A stretch of DNA of 64,000 bases from Siderastrea radians (GCA_964017195.1 OZ024889.1:56670074-56734073); one strand, 5' to 3'; counted from the first letter of the stretch, positions 11,601-22,926 are shown. Notes: generated from the sequence alone by a model not told the origin. Numbers and translations: made by a program.

Positions 11601-14600
11601 TGAGAATTACCAAGCGACTTAGAAAAGTATTTTGGTTTTTTAGTTAATGAATTTTACAAGCTACTAGGAAACCGCGATATGTTTGCGACACTTAGAATTG
11701 TTTGTGGCAAGAAAACCCGCCAGTCAGGAACTCAGAATTTGGATGGAAATTGTGGTCCATTTTTTAAGGTAAAAGATTTTCAAAATTTGAAACAAGAAAA
11801 TATACTTTTTAATCAAGGCAGTGCTAAACTTGGATCATTTCCCTGGTGCGCCAGGAGTAAATTACAGCTGTAGGTTCATTTTCCAAAAAGCGGCTGGTAT
11901 TATCACGAGCCACTAGGAGCAAATACCCTTGGAATATTAGTTCCACTCGCACGTAGGATCTGAGGGAAACAGGATGTCTACTCGCAGTCTATCATGAAAT
12001 CACCTTGCAGCACACCCCAGTGCTGCTTTGTAATGCATTTTAAACCGAAATTAGCCAAAATTTTTCAAGAAGTTGTAGCGCCATTTTTTTGTTTACTTTT
12101 TGGTGTTCGGCTGTGTAGCATGGCCAACGATATACGCCGAAATTAAATGTGTAAGATTCAAAGGCTTGTTTTTATAAAAAAGCTTAGATGGTGGGAATTT
12201 TTTTAGTTTTCCCCTTTCCCCTACAATTTTGAAATCGGCATTTAGCGAGTGAATTCAAGTCAAATTTTGAGCCGATGCAAATTTAAAAAAATGTTTATCT
12301 CAGCTAAAAACTCATTGCTTACCGTATTTATTCTCCTATAAGCCAAGCAATTTTTACACAAAGTCAAGCCAAGTGAAAGTGTGAAAATGACTGACAAAGA
12401 GAAAATGCATTGAAGGAAAACGTGTTGGCTAGTGCATTGGCAAAAATGAACCAATGCATTGGCAGCGCATTGACAACGCATTTGATGGTTCGCTTATTTC
12501 TGAACGCTACTGTAACAGACTAAACAGTCTCTCAAAAAGAAATCAAGTGACAAATCATTTTGAAGTCAAGTACAGTGTAGAACTTTATAGTTTTTTGTTT
12601 TAGCTACCACAGTTTATATTGATTCTCTTAAATTCAGTGTAATTTTACCAATGTCCTGTGTTTTTTTGTTTTGTTTTTTAACTTACAAACCTTTAGATAC
12701 GCTATAGCTTGATTGTTGATTGATTGCAAAGTTGGCCATGTTTGCTACCGATTATTGTATTACAATGTACACTACTGCCCATAATAATAAATAAAAATGG
12801 CAGACGATAACATGTAATTTTACCTAGTTATGTGTGATTTACTTGTATTTAAATTGCAGGTTGAGATGTTGAGTCATTTTGGTTCTGAGCATTACTGTCC
12901 ACTGAGTCTCCTGCGTGTGCATGGTAGCAGCATGATGGAAGAGCTGGAGGACCATGAGACAGATGGACAGGAAGACAGTGACAACACAGACAGTGACAGT
13001 GATGTGCCAGTGTTACCCCCTGAGCCTGGGGCAAAGGTTGAAGAAGAATCGAAAAAGCCAAACCTGCTTGAAAGAGCAGCTGACACTGTGATTAATCTTG
13101 TGAAAAAATTTACTGGAAATGGTCATGATAAAGAGAAGGGTGGTGATGTTGCAGAGGAAGGTGATGATAGCCATGATGTCAACCACTCCAGCAATGGGGT
13201 AGGTGCAAGTGAGAGTGAATCCCAGGATGAAGGTAAAGGCAAGCTTGTGACTCTTGTTGGTCATGAAGAGTTGGTAGAAAACCCTGATGAAAATAATGCT
13301 AGTGTTGCTGGAGCAGAACAAGTGCCTGGTGATAAGAGAGACACTTCACAAGGAGAATCTGTGTCTGTTAACATTAGCAGCGAAGAGAGCTCATCGTGCA
13401 AAGAAACACATGATCAAGGGGATTCACAGACAGCGAGCACTGCATTTTCCCCATGTCACTTGTTTTCTCAGGTAATTGGGCAATACAGTTTGGGTTGTTT
13501 TATGGGACGATTGCTGTTCTCAAAGAACAAGAACTTTACAATATCAATGGCTGTAGCCAAGGGTTGGAATGTAAAGCAAACCAAGACAAGTCCTACTAGT
13601 GACTCAGAGACTAAGAATGAATCTTCTGAAAAGAGTGATGATCAAGGGGAAGTACATAAACAGGAGGTTACTGTCCAGGAAAAGCCATCAGCTGTTGAGA
13701 GCTTGGTAGAGGGTAGTGTTTCATCAGAAGCGATAAACCAAAAGGTCTCGGTGATCATCCCTGAACCACCTTCTAGTAATGTGGAAATAAAGGGTGAAAG
13801 TACAGTTTCCAGTCCTTCCGAGGGTGTCCACATAGGAACTGTTGATGTGTCATCTAGAATTGTTCAGCCTAGTCAGTCAATTGACACTTTGTTGGTAGAA
13901 AAGCAAGAGAGTGAAATGTCTAATGACAAAACTCCTGCTTTAGCGGAAGTGTCAGTTGTGACAGCAGTGCCTTTGAATACCACTCAGTCTGCTTCATCAA
14001 CTGTGACACTTCAGAGTTCAGAAAGCCCAGCGTTCAAGGATTCCAATGTTGATGTTGCAAAAGAACCTAATTTAGATAGTCCAAAAGTTAACAATGAACA
14101 GCTTGTGAAGCAAAGCTCTTCAAGTAGTCAATCAATTGTATTGGACAGTGAACGTGTCCTGTTAGTAAACAAGGACACTCCTCAGCAACCTGTAGTGCCT
14201 TTAGAACAAAAGGATATATCTTCCAAGAGTGAAGAGCAAAGCAAAGCAGAAGAAAATAGCAAATTGGTTAAAGATGAAAATGAAAGTAAAGGAAAAGAAA
14301 AACCAGAAGCTACCTCATCAGAATGCACTGCTCCAAATTCAATTCACATGATGTCACAATCCTCTCCAGATATTGATGTCTTGGAGACAAAACTCGATGG
14401 ACGAGAGGGCACCGCTCAGTTGCCTGAAGAAATAAATGTGGAAAAAGGTCCTTTGCCAAGTTTAAATGGGGCATCAACCGCTAAGATAGTAACTGATTCT
14501 TCAAGTGGGAATGTAGAACCTTTAGAGTCTGGGCATAAGGAGACACCACCTGACATGGAAAACCAAGAAAGTAGCATTGAAAGTGTTGTTTCGTCAACAT

Positions 14601-16712
14601 CAGTGGTGGAATCCCAAAGTGCAGATCCCACAATTCAACCTACTTCTCCACCCAGCATTGACACTCCTGATATTTCAGACTCTGTTCTTCCACTAGCAGC
14701 TCCTCCTATCATTGCAGACACTAGCCACGAGCTCACAGCAGCAGCATCAGATGCTACCCTTGATGCTGCGACGCTCAGTAAAGCTCAGCAGGCTGCAGCA
14801 ACTTCAGCTGGCATAACATCATTGGCCGGTTCAGGTGGGCATAAGGAGTCTATATTTGTTCGTCTCAGTAACAAAATCAAGACTCTGGAGCAGAACCAGA
14901 ACATGAGTACGCTGTACATGGAACAACTAAGTCAAAGGTAAGTTAAAGGATCAAAGGTCGCATTCACTCACAGGTCACTCGACTGAGCTTTCATTCAGTA
15001 AAATCCACGTGAAGCCTATCCTTATGTACACCTTGATAATACAGACACTTCTGTATTGCAGACAGTTGACTTGACAGACCAAAATTCGTGTAAATTCTAC
15101 TTCTGTAATACCACTTTGGACACTTCAGTTACATACACTGTATGTGCTGGTAGCCTCTTTGGTTTCTTATCCTCTGCTAACAACAAGCTGTATTGCTGAC
15201 TAAAATGCTTCATACTAATAATGCAATGGTTTCCAGTGGTTTTTCATCGAATATCCCACAACTGGTTTGCAGAGTGGAATATGCTTAGTGTGCCATGACA
15301 AAGTATTGTGGCTGTTTTGTCCCAGGCCATTTTTACGGCAATTTTTCTTAGGCAAAGATTGTCTTGTCATATACATACCGTACATGTACTTGTACATTGT
15401 GCAATGTAGACTCAAATATTTCTGATCAATTTCTGAAATTTTTCAAAGATTGCTGTTGAGTCCCATCGAATAATAACAACCATAATAATAATAATGTTTG
15501 AAGGTTTTCCAAAAACTGCCAACAGTGGTCAAGTTGGGTTATTCAAACATTCCTGTCCACTGTCTGAATTTTCCCAAAGGAAACAGACAATGTTGGCTCT
15601 ATGTATCGTCAGCAACAATACTTACATGCTGCATTCTGTTTGCAGGTACCGTAAGTCACTGGAGGAATTACAGAAGAATTCAGACAAGAAGATTGCCCTG
15701 TTAACCAATGCTACTAAGAAGGCAGAAGCTGTTGTATGTACTCTATATGTTTGATTCTTTAATCCCTGCCAGTGTTATTTTCATTAGGAAATGTGATTCT
15801 CAAAATAATGGTAGTGGCATTCCTACATGTACTGTAGCTGAAATACCTTCAATAGTTCCTAGTGTCCCAAAGATGACATCCTTGAGACACAAGGGGTCAA
15901 GGCTGTATGTACATGCACACAGGGATTTCAGTAAAATTTGAAGTAGGCAGCTGGTTTGAGTAGAGTAGCCGACTGTATCAACAAGGTTTGAAAGAAATCA
16001 TTCTTTAGTTACTTCAATTGAGGGAAAATAGTAGCCGACTTCTTTGAGCGAATTTGCAGATGCTTTTGGTAGGTCGTCAGTGCTTATTGAAAGCACTGTG
16101 TGCATATTTGAATTTGATGATTTAACCCACTGACTCCCTGAAATTTTGCCAAAAAATGCCTTTTGAAGCCAGTCAAGCCATTTTTAGGTCGCTGTCTAGC
16201 CAAAAAGAATCAAATCTGTCCAAAACGCCGTTTACAAGTTGAGCACTAGACTACTGTAGCTTTCATTCCTGATGCCAAATTACTGCTTTCAAAATTTGGG
16301 CATGCGCAGAAAGCAAAATTTCGAGATCGTTTTTTTTTTCTTTTTCCAAAAAAGTTTCGCTGCCCCCCTCGCCTTTTACTTTTTGCTTTCTCTCCTCCCC
16401 ACTTCTTTTGCTTTTCTTTCCCCGTTTTTTTCTTTTGTTGGGCATTTACTAGGCTTCCTTTCAGTGGGAAAAGGTTTTTCAAATGTTCAAGGATCATGAA
16501 TGTTTTTAAGGAAGTAGGAGTGGGTAGTGGGACAAGATTGTCATTGGTATTTTATGGTCAAAGTTACATGGTTTTTTGCATCTTTCTCTGGTCTGTTTGA
16601 CTGAATCACACTCATTTGGGTATGGCTTGAAAGATCTCATCTGCCTGCACACGTTCGTTGTCAAAGTTGCCTAGGACCATTAAAACTGATGACGTCACAA
16701 GCGGTACAAGGG

Positions 16713-16757
<45 letters not shown>

Positions 16758-19700
16758 TTTATCCAGTGGGCCCACTCGCCTCGGCGGTTTTCAGTGGGGC
16801 CCTGAAGGGCGGTTACAGGCAGTTTAGGGGTCAATGTGTTAATGCACAGTGTACCTGAATATAGGAAAAGAAGGGTGATAGAAGGGTGATATTTTATAGC
16901 AGTAAATTTTCCATAATTTATTTAACTGCAAAGTCTTACATCACAAAACATAAAATGACGTTACAAGCAAATTCTGCTTTCTTAAAATCTTGTACCTCAT
17001 CAACTTTCCACTTTTCAAATTCATTATAACTGATGATAATGGTTGCTCTGTTGAGTGTCTAATAGATGATTTTTCTTTTTTCAAAGTACATGTACCATCA
17101 TTGCATTAGACTTAAAATTTTATCATTCATTCATTTGCAGATCAACAGCCAAAAGGAACAAATCACTAAACTGCAGTCTAGGCTAGATAATCTGACCAGC
17201 CTGGTGACTGACATTAAGGCTCGCGAGGACTCACTTAACAAGGAGGTCATTGAGCGCCACGTTGTCGGTCTGTGTATTGAAATTGTTCTGATCCTGGTTT
17301 TATTTATGGTGTTTGCGAGGAGAAGAAACAACCAAGAAATACATGTCCCACCCAGGAGGTCAGTGCACCTCCTGAATGGCCACGGTCCTCCAAGATTAGC
17401 AATTGAAGATGGCAGCACCAACAAAGAAACCAACATCACATCGGCAGGTGCGTTTTTGAAGATACACAAATGCAACAGTTTTTCATGAGGATTTTAGCCT
17501 TCATAGTTTTATTGCTCAGTTTTAGTTTGCAGTGGTTTCCTTCATTCAAATACACTTGCATTTCATTCAAACCTCTGCTGATATCCACGTCCCCAGGATA
17601 GACACCTCTCCACTACAACAATATAAGGAGAAGCAAGAAGGTGGTAAATTCTAAGCTTGGCAGAGAAGTAAGAAAAATGGAATATTCAGTATGTCATGAG
17701 CATGGGTCAGACAAAAAAATCTGTCCCCAACAGGAATTGTTCCCGTGACTTTCTGTTTGCTGATTAGGTGCTCTAAGTACTGAGCTGGTACTACAGGATT
17801 CATGCAAAATCTCCCTTGTACAGTCATCTCTTTCTTGGGGGGGGGGGGGGGTAGTGGGATACCAATATACGTTATTTCTTTCCCCTGGGATACCAATATA
17901 CCTCAAAAATGCAAAAAGGTTGATAACAAATACCTAAAATTATTGTAATACAGATTACCCTATACCTGAAAATTTTGGTAAAAAAATACCAAATACACCT
18001 TGGTATGAAACACCCTAGATATCATATACCCAAAACCCCTGGCCGGGCCTGAGAATCCGAGCAGGGTAGGGAAGGTTATGGGTTTCATTCCTGTCAAGGA
18101 CTCAGATTTTCTCTTTGTCCCTCGCTTATGACATCCTGAATACTCCGACTTTCTTCATGGGAGTGGTTTTATCAAAGATCCATTTACTTGTATTTTCTTA
18201 TCAAAACTTCCACATACTTGTAATGGCCTCCTCTGTACAATGGCCAGTACTGTCTTTTCAGTTTTTGGCATTGTGGAGACAAACAAAACATCTGAGTCAT
18301 CGATGGGTGTTAGACCCATGTGCTTCTGCACACCAGTCAAGATGCTCTACAACTCAGATCATGACTCTTTGTGAGCTACAGCTGTATGTCATGAACCCAT
18401 GTGCTTCTGCACACCAGTCAAGATGCTCTACAACTCAGATCATGAGACTCTTTGTGAGCTACAGTTGTATGTCATGAACCCATGTGCTTCTGCACACCAG
18501 TCAAGATGCTCTACAACTCAGATCATGAGACTCTTTGTGAGCTACAGTTGTATGTCATGAACCCATGTGCTTCTGCACACCAGTCAAGATGCTCTACAAC
18601 TCAGATCATGAGACTCTTTGTGAGCTACAGCTTTATGTCATGAACCCATGTGCTTCTCCACACCAGTCAAGATGCTCTACAACTCAGATCATGAGACTCT
18701 TTGTGAGCTACAGCTTTATGTCATGAACCCATGTGCTTCTGCACACCAGTCAAGATGCTCTGCAACTCAGATCATGAGTCTCTTTGTGAGCTACAGCTGT
18801 ATGTCATGTCTACATATATAGTGTACTGGATTTACTGTGACAAGTGTCCTGCATACTGCTACATACAGGATCAGAAATGTCGAAGGCATAATTTTATATT
18901 GGTGATTGTCTCTTAGATGATGTTGTTAAGAACACAACTTGTCTAAACTTTGTATTTAGTATGTATTGTAGCTGCAATGACCTGGCAGGATATAGTGAGT
19001 TTTATGTATTTTTCAGTTTCTTCACTTTCTGGAAGGGAGCAGCTTCTCCATAGCTTTGGAAAGACATCTAATCCTGAGAATATTGGAACTACTACCGCCA
19101 CTGACAGCCTTGATAGCAAACTACACAAGGTCAGAAAAACAGCCTTTTGTGTCAATTTGTGTACATAGTAGAAGGGTATGGATAAGTAATTCTTGAGCAC
19201 CATGTTAAAGGAGCTACGTCACAGATAACGCATCTTGAAAAAACTGGCAAATTTTTTCAAGTTTGTCATTTGTAATCCACCTTAATCTTACTCAGTCGTA
19301 ACCAATCTTGTTTAGTTTTGGTTTATTCTTACTTCTTTGGTGTTTTTCTACCTTATGAAACTATTATGTCAGATCAGAAAAGTTAATGAAAATACCCTGA
19401 CACAGTTCCTTTAACATTTCATTTATTATCAGGGTTTTTTTAAAGTTTTTAGTTTCCTTAGGTAGCGACAATGTAATGGGTTTATTCTAACTTTCCAACT
19501 GGAAGATAGTAGAGTAAGTGTTGTCCCATTTTTGTTGAAGACAACCCTGGTTTGGTGCAAGTCATTGAGACCAGGCTGGGTGTTGGATCTCTGGTGTGTG
19601 ACTTCGCGATAAGGGATAATTTATTGACAATGTGTGCATGCATGGGAAAGAAAAAGGACTCCTAAGATCAGTTACTTAGCTGTTCAGTTTATCTTTGTTG

Positions 19701-20476
19701 ACTCTCTTTTTTGCACAAGTCATAATGAGTGTGATTGTCAATAGCGAAATTTGTCAAGTGTAAAAAAGAAAATCTGAAAAGAAAGAAATGGCGAGCTGGG
19801 AATTACTTTGTTAATGTGCCACCAAATTCTGTCCAGCAGCGGTAAAATAAGTGAACGGATTTATCAAGGGGACAAATACCTTGAGGTTAAAACTAAAATA
19901 ATTTTCGCCTGATGTTTTCTTTAGGGTGATGCATGCAATCCCGGTGAGAGCAAGAAGAAACGCAGTCGCAAGCATAAAACCTCTAAAGCTGCCGAGCCTC
20001 CCCCCGATAGTCCTGGTGTTGACACTTCAAACAAGCCTGATCCTCCCCTTGACAGTCATTCTAATGGTGATGCGCGTAGTCCAGCTAGTTTTGTTAGTCG
20101 TACCGCTGGTCTCCTTTTCTTCAGTGCTCGCGGATTGCTCAGTGGTTTTCACAATTCATGGAGACAAAAGAGCCCCTCGTCTGTGCGGAGCGATCCTAAT
20201 ATATCTGCAAGATCTGAAGACAGTCAATTGAAAAGCCCTTCGTTGAAGCTAAACAATCCGGGTATAACCCGTGCAAAAAGTCTGGAAATAGTCCCAGAAG
20301 AAACAGCATCACACAAGCATACTCCCCCACCCCCACCCCCTCTTCCATCTGAATTTGGAGTGATGTTCAAGCGTCCTCCAGATTGTTATTACTCTAAAAA
20401 AGGCAGTTTTAAGAACAATACTTCTGGTCCTATGAAATATGGAAAATATGGCGTGTTAGATACTCAGCTAGCATAA
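2586..20476 (+). CDS. SUCO: SUN domain-containing ossification factor-like protein (SUCO/SLP1 family), 9 coding exons
   Basis: Coding exons are 2586-2641, 2730-2823, 7832-8187, 10066-10669, 12860-14937, 15646-15733, 17141-17447, 19017-19129 and 19925-20476. All have GT-AG borders and matching phase, giving 4248 bases and 1415 residues (human SUCO is about 1250). In order: signal peptide [14 protein letters not shown]; Ser/Thr/Glu-rich segment; SUN domain at roughly residues 256-395, with [58 protein letters not shown]; a long acidic low-complexity linker; coiled coil from about 1060; membrane helix [16 protein letters not shown] near 1132-1152; basic, proline-rich tail. SUCO/Slp1 proteins are single-pass ER and nuclear-envelope proteins implicated in protecting or folding ER clients, and in collagen secretion in vertebrates. 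The exon model is mine, built from splice signals; minor exons or alternative ends may be missed. Confidence 0.9.
2730..2823 (+). CDS. SUCO: SUCO-like exon 2
   Basis: It follows the acceptor TCTTTGTAG and ends before GTAAGC. It codes an acidic luminal segment and closes in phase 0. A 5-kb intron follows. Confidence 0.65.
4163..4745. mobile_element. MITE in SUCO-like intron 2
   Basis: Its ends are inverted copies: AGGCCGTGTTCTATTGG at the left and CCAATAGAACACGACCT at the right. The interior has runs of GGTTGGTTGA and GGTTGAAACGGTTGAAAACG. No coding capacity is seen, so it is a non-autonomous DNA transposon. Confidence 0.75.
5151..5759. mobile_element. MITE in SUCO-like intron 2
   Basis: The left end CTACCGTAAACACCGGCGTA (then TAAGCTGCACC) is matched by the inverted right end GGGTGCAGCTTATACGCCAG (then TGTTTACTGTAG). 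The element is about 609 bp and codes nothing recognisable. Confidence 0.75.
7038..7472. mobile_element. MITE in SUCO-like intron 2
   Basis: AAAGTGCACCTAACCCCAAA at the left is the near reverse complement of TTTTGGGTGTTGGGCGCACTTT at the right. The interior has a secondary inverted pair (AGACCCATGCCC type). Non-coding. Confidence 0.7.
7571..7766. mobile_element. Short palindromic MITE just upstream of exon 3
   Basis: TGTGGTTCCAGAAAATATCC at the left mirrors GGATACTTTCTGGAACAACA at the right, each flanked by G/C-rich runs. It ends about 65 bases before exon 3. Non-coding. Confidence 0.65.
7832..8187 (+). CDS. SUCO: SUCO-like exon 3 (Ser/Thr-rich luminal linker)
   Basis: It lies between the acceptor TTCTGATAG and the donor GTAAGTG. 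It codes about 118 residues rich in Ser, Thr, Gln and Glu, with no recognised domain; likely O-glycosylated and disordered. Confidence 0.75.
8590..9813. mobile_element. Non-autonomous DNA transposon in SUCO-like intron 3
   Basis: Perfect 21-bp terminal inverted repeats begin CAGGCCTTCTGACAGGGTGC. Multiple subterminal copies of ATTGTGCGGGATTTTG lie at both ends. TGTAG flanks both sides (8584-8588 and 9813-9817) and may be the target duplication. No transposase frame is visible in the 1.2 kb. Confidence 0.75.
10066..10669 (+). CDS. SUCO: SUCO-like exon 4 (N-terminal part of SUN domain)
   Basis: It lies between the acceptor ATTGCAG and the donor GTATGC. A charged stretch ([21 protein letters not shown]) is followed by the start of the SUN domain through [13 protein letters not shown]. 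The SUN core is highly recognisable and fixes the gene identity. Confidence 0.9.
11071..11108. repeat. (ATC)n microsatellite
   Basis: A run of TCATCA triplets with one CGT interruption, in SUCO-like intron 4. Confidence 0.85.
11160..12513. mobile_element. Non-autonomous DNA transposon in SUCO-like intron 4
   Basis: Long, slightly diverged inverted ends share GAAATAAGCGAACCAT and an inner CGTTGTCAA block (left 11160-11206, right about 12467-12513). The 1.35-kb interior has no recognisable frame. Confidence 0.7.
12860..14937 (+). CDS. SUCO: SUCO-like exon 5 (end of SUN domain and acidic linker)
   Basis: It lies between the acceptor AAATTGCAG and the donor GTAAGT. The first residues [18 protein letters not shown] finish the SUN domain. 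The remaining roughly 650 residues are acidic, Ser-rich low complexity until a helical end ([22 protein letters not shown]). A 105-base in-frame GT-AG stretch (13472-13576) inside it could be an optional intron. Confidence 0.9.
15646..15733 (+). CDS. SUCO: SUCO-like exon 6 (coiled coil)
   Basis: It lies between TTTGCAG and GTATGT. It codes [19 protein letters not shown], which continues the coiled coil seen in the same place in SUCO proteins. Confidence 0.8.
16713..16757. repeat. (AAT)n microsatellite
   Basis: About 14 ATA triplets in intron 6. It follows a CRE palindrome (16690-16697) and precedes a GC-rich stretch (GTGGGCCCACTCGCC). Confidence 0.9.
17141..17447 (+). CDS. SUCO: SUCO-like exon 7 (coiled coil and membrane helix)
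   Basis: It lies between CATTTGCAG and GTGCGT. Heptad-like [20 protein letters not shown] leads to the single membrane helix, which is followed by the basic stop-transfer sequence ARRRNN. Confidence 0.85.
17690..17800 (-). repeat. tRNA-like SINE remnant
   Basis: On the minus strand an A-box-like AGCTCAGTACTTAGAGCACC is followed about 25 bases later by CACGGGAACAATTCC, a weak B box. It does not fold as an intact tRNA. It is read as a tRNA-derived SINE head inside SUCO-like intron 7. Confidence 0.45.
18315..18807. repeat. 83-bp minisatellite, about six units, in intron 7
   Basis: Units begin CCCATGTGCTTCTGCACACC at 18315, 18396, 18479, 18562, 18645 and 18728. The first period is 81 and the rest are 83. 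Units differ by only a few bases, pointing to recent expansion. Confidence 0.9.
19017..19129 (+). CDS. SUCO: SUCO-like exon 8
   Basis: It lies between TTTTTCAG and GTCAGA. It codes 37 residues of polar tail; the phase joins exons 7 and 9 without a stop. Confidence 0.65.
19925..20476 (+). CDS. SUCO: SUCO-like exon 9 (C-terminal tail)
   Basis: It follows the acceptor TTTCTTTAG and ends in TAA at 20474-20476. The tail is basic then proline-rich ([14 protein letters not shown]). A short hydrophobic stretch ([15 protein letters not shown]) occurs in the middle. Confidence 0.8.
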   Translation, partial: GDACNPGESKKKRSRKHKTSKAAEPPPDSPGVDTSNKPDPPLDSHSNGDARSPASFVSRTAGLLFFSARGLLSGFHNSWRQKSPSSVRSDPNISARSEDSQLKSPSLKLNNPGITRAKSLEIVPEETASHKHTPPPPPPLPSEFGVMFKRPPDCYYSKKGSFKNNTSGPMKYGKYGVLDTQLA

Positions 20477-20516
20477 CTTAGGACCCTCGAGAACTACACG
20501 CATTCTCCATCACGCC

Positions 20517-20640
20517 TGCCCTGGGTGCCAGAGGCTTTTTTTGCGCGGTTTCCGGTTGCAGCTTGTGTTCTCCCGTTGTGTCGGCCTCCGGCCGATTTCC
20601 CCCGACGCTAGCGAGTGAAAACCTCTGGTACCCAGGGTAC
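20517..20640. mobile_element. 124-bp MITE
   Basis: TGCCCTGGGTGCCAGAGGC at the left is mirrored by CCTCTGGTACCCAGGGTA at the right. It lies 40 bases after the SUCO-like stop codon and so may sit in the 3' UTR. Confidence 0.65.
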
Positions 20641-20787
20641 ATCACGCCCCAATGGTGCTTAAAAGTGCGATACCAAGATAGGGGAGATGAGGAATGTGTA
20701 TGGTTTTCGAGGGAGATGGAAAAACTTACCACGTAACTTGGGTACTGGGGCCAGTTGTTTAACCCCATTGTTAGAGTCTTTTCTGCT

Positions 20788-21240
20788 CATTACCAGACCA
20801 CTCAACGAAGGCACGCGGGGAAACGTTGGTGCCCAGGAAACGGTTGCATAAAACCTCCAAGGTTGACGGGTGTTTCATGCAACTGAACCGTGGCGCGCGT
20901 TCCAAAACAGTCCCGAACAATTTGAGGCCCAAAAATCTATGTTAGGTGCAGAATGCAGTTTATCCGAAAGGGTCAGCTCTATTTATACTATAAAAAATCC
21001 TGATGCGGGTAATTTCATTAAACAAAGTGAACTGTTGGCTCTAGAAGTTGTCGCAACTCGTGAGAGGCTGATGGAGAGAAGTATTTTCGTTTACTTTATT
21101 CCATCAATTTCTCTTGAGTATTTTCTACTCATTACCAGACCGCTCAACGAAGGCACGCTGGGAGACGTTGGTACCCAGGAAACGGTTGCATAAAACCTCC
21201 AAGGGTGTTTCGTGCAACTGAGCCCTGGCGCGCGGTCCAT
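20788..21240. repeat. Direct-repeat pair of an element end
   Basis: A roughly 105-bp block starting CTCATTACCAGACC, with GCTCAACGAAGGCACG and GGAAACGGTTGCATAAAACC, occurs at about 20788-20895 and again at about 21128-21235. The copies differ by a few substitutions and one short deletion. It is probably a duplicated transposon terminus. Confidence 0.65.
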
Positions 21241-21578
21241 CTTTGGTAGATTTCATTTTCGGCCTCTTGAGTTTTTTCTCTTTGCCAAGACTTCCTAGCC
21301 ACAATAATTTGTGCACTCTTTGCCAATTCTACTTAGTTGAGAGTACAACAGTGCAAACTGCAATTGGTTTATTCCTGTTGACATGCTGTAAGTGCAAACC
21401 AAATTTAAATTTTCCAGTTTAGAAGTTGAAATCTTCAGCTCGATAACTTTCGTAAAATAAATGGTCACACCAGTTTTCACTGATTACACTAGGTAAAGCC
21501 TGGGAGGGAAATGGTTATTGAAGCAGTTAAACTATGGTATGAAAGTATTCGATTCACCTCGTCTTCTGTATCACGCGG

Positions 21579-21888
21579 GTGAAAACCTAGCCTGAGAAAG
21601 CCGACGTTTCGCGAGGTCGCCACTTGAGCCCTCGCAAAACGACGTCTGAGTAACGAGCGGAGAAATTCCATACTGATGACGCGTCACTACCCAGATCTAG
21701 GTAGTGCTTCTGATTGGTTGAAAAGCGAGGGAATTTCGTTTCAACCAACCAGAGGCACTACCTAGATCTGGGTAGCGAGGCGTCATCAGTATGGAATTTC
21801 TGCGTTCGTTACTCAGACATCGTTTTGCGAGGGCTCAAGCGGCGACCTTGCGAGACGTCGGCTGTTTACTCGGGCTAGTGAAAACTGG
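21579..21888. repeat. 310-bp imperfect palindrome (foldback element)
   Basis: The two halves are inverted copies around a centre near 21730. Shared inverted blocks include CTACCCAGATCTAGGTAGTG, GAGCCCTCGCAAAACGA and GTCTGAGTAACGA. It codes nothing; the two 60-80 codon frames on each arm are mirror artefacts. Confidence 0.8.
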
Positions 21889-22611
21889 CTTTTTTCGCAG
21901 GCTAATACAAAGCTTGATATGTAAATTTAAGGCATTTTCATATAGTCTTCCTGCCAGGAAAGAATATTTTAGGGAGGTGCAAATTCTATATCGAAATAAT
22001 ATATTTTGTACAGTTGCACGCAAAAGGAAACAAAAATTCATTGGAATTTATTGTATAGGTAGTAATTTTGTTACATAAATATAATTGGTAGCTATGCGCG
22101 GTTATGTAAAAGTATTTAAAACAAATGAAAGAAAGGTTAAATAATGTCTTGATGTTTTGCTTCTTGTAAAGATTGCAAAATTAATAGGAGCAAGCGCACT
22201 TTCCTAATTTTATTAACTGTTTAAAGATTCTCAAATTATCAGGAATTCTCATTGATCGGTAAAACACAAGCCTTTGATTGTAACAGTAAGATTTTTAAGA
22301 CGCTGGAAGTCACTATTTCCTCCGCAGATAGAGGTTCGGTGAAAAGGTTCGGTGGGGCCTTGGGTAGGTACTTTATATATGATACGTCATAGTGTAGCGG
22401 ATACATTTTTGTGTACGATTCATTATAGTGTACTCTACCAAATTTAATTACTTTACTTGCTTGAGTTACTTGGCTTCCGTTGTGCAGGGTGAGTACGGGC
22501 ACAGGAGAGAAGGTCTCCCTCCCCAAAATGTTTGGACTTTTTCGAACTAGCGGGTGGAGGTCATGGCAACGTTTCTGGGAAGATGCTTAGCACTGGATCA
22601 CAAGAAACTCT

Positions 22612-22926
22612 CTAATTCCTCCCCGGCAAGTATAAATTATTCTCTTCCTGAGCTGAAGCGGTATTCAGGGGAAATATCCACTGTGTCCAGAGTCCTTGAG
22701 GTTTTCGCCAACCACCGTTAATGACGCTTTTTTTATTGCTCTTATGTTCCTTGAACCTAGTCTCAAATGATCGTGCCATCTCTTTAATGTAATCCTTTTT
22801 TGCAATCCTCGTTTCACTAGCCTGGGTGCAGACTTCTATTTCCAATTTGCTTCCCTTTTCCGACGTTTGCACGCAGGCTACCTTACACGGACTGCACCAG
22901 ATTTTGTAAATCATACCAGTTTTCAA
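22612..22926 (-). pseudogene. Penelope-like element relic (GIY-YIG endonuclease fragment)
   Basis: Minus-strand words GMIYKIWCSPC and ARSFETRFKEHKSNKK match the linker and the conserved RxxTRxKEH segment of GIY-YIG endonucleases of Penelope-like elements. The YIGE catalytic core is damaged (YIKE). The two words are split by a 63-bp insertion (22818-22880). There is no reverse transcriptase nearby. Confidence 0.55.
22818..22880. mobile_element. 63-bp mini-MITE nested in the Penelope relic
   Basis: TAGCCTGGGTGCAGACTTC at the left is matched in inverse by GACGTTTGCACGCAGGCTA at the right. A similar TAGCCTGCGAACGCAGACG end occurs at about 30236. Confidence 0.6.

Noticed and set aside
17690..17800. 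Functional tRNA gene
   Set aside because: An A-box-like word exists, but the arms do not pair and the B box is poor; read as a SINE remnant. The same holds for 28860-28960.
22239..22526. 95-codon minus-strand frame next to the Penelope relic
   Set aside because: No match to reverse transcriptase or endonuclease motifs; probably chance.
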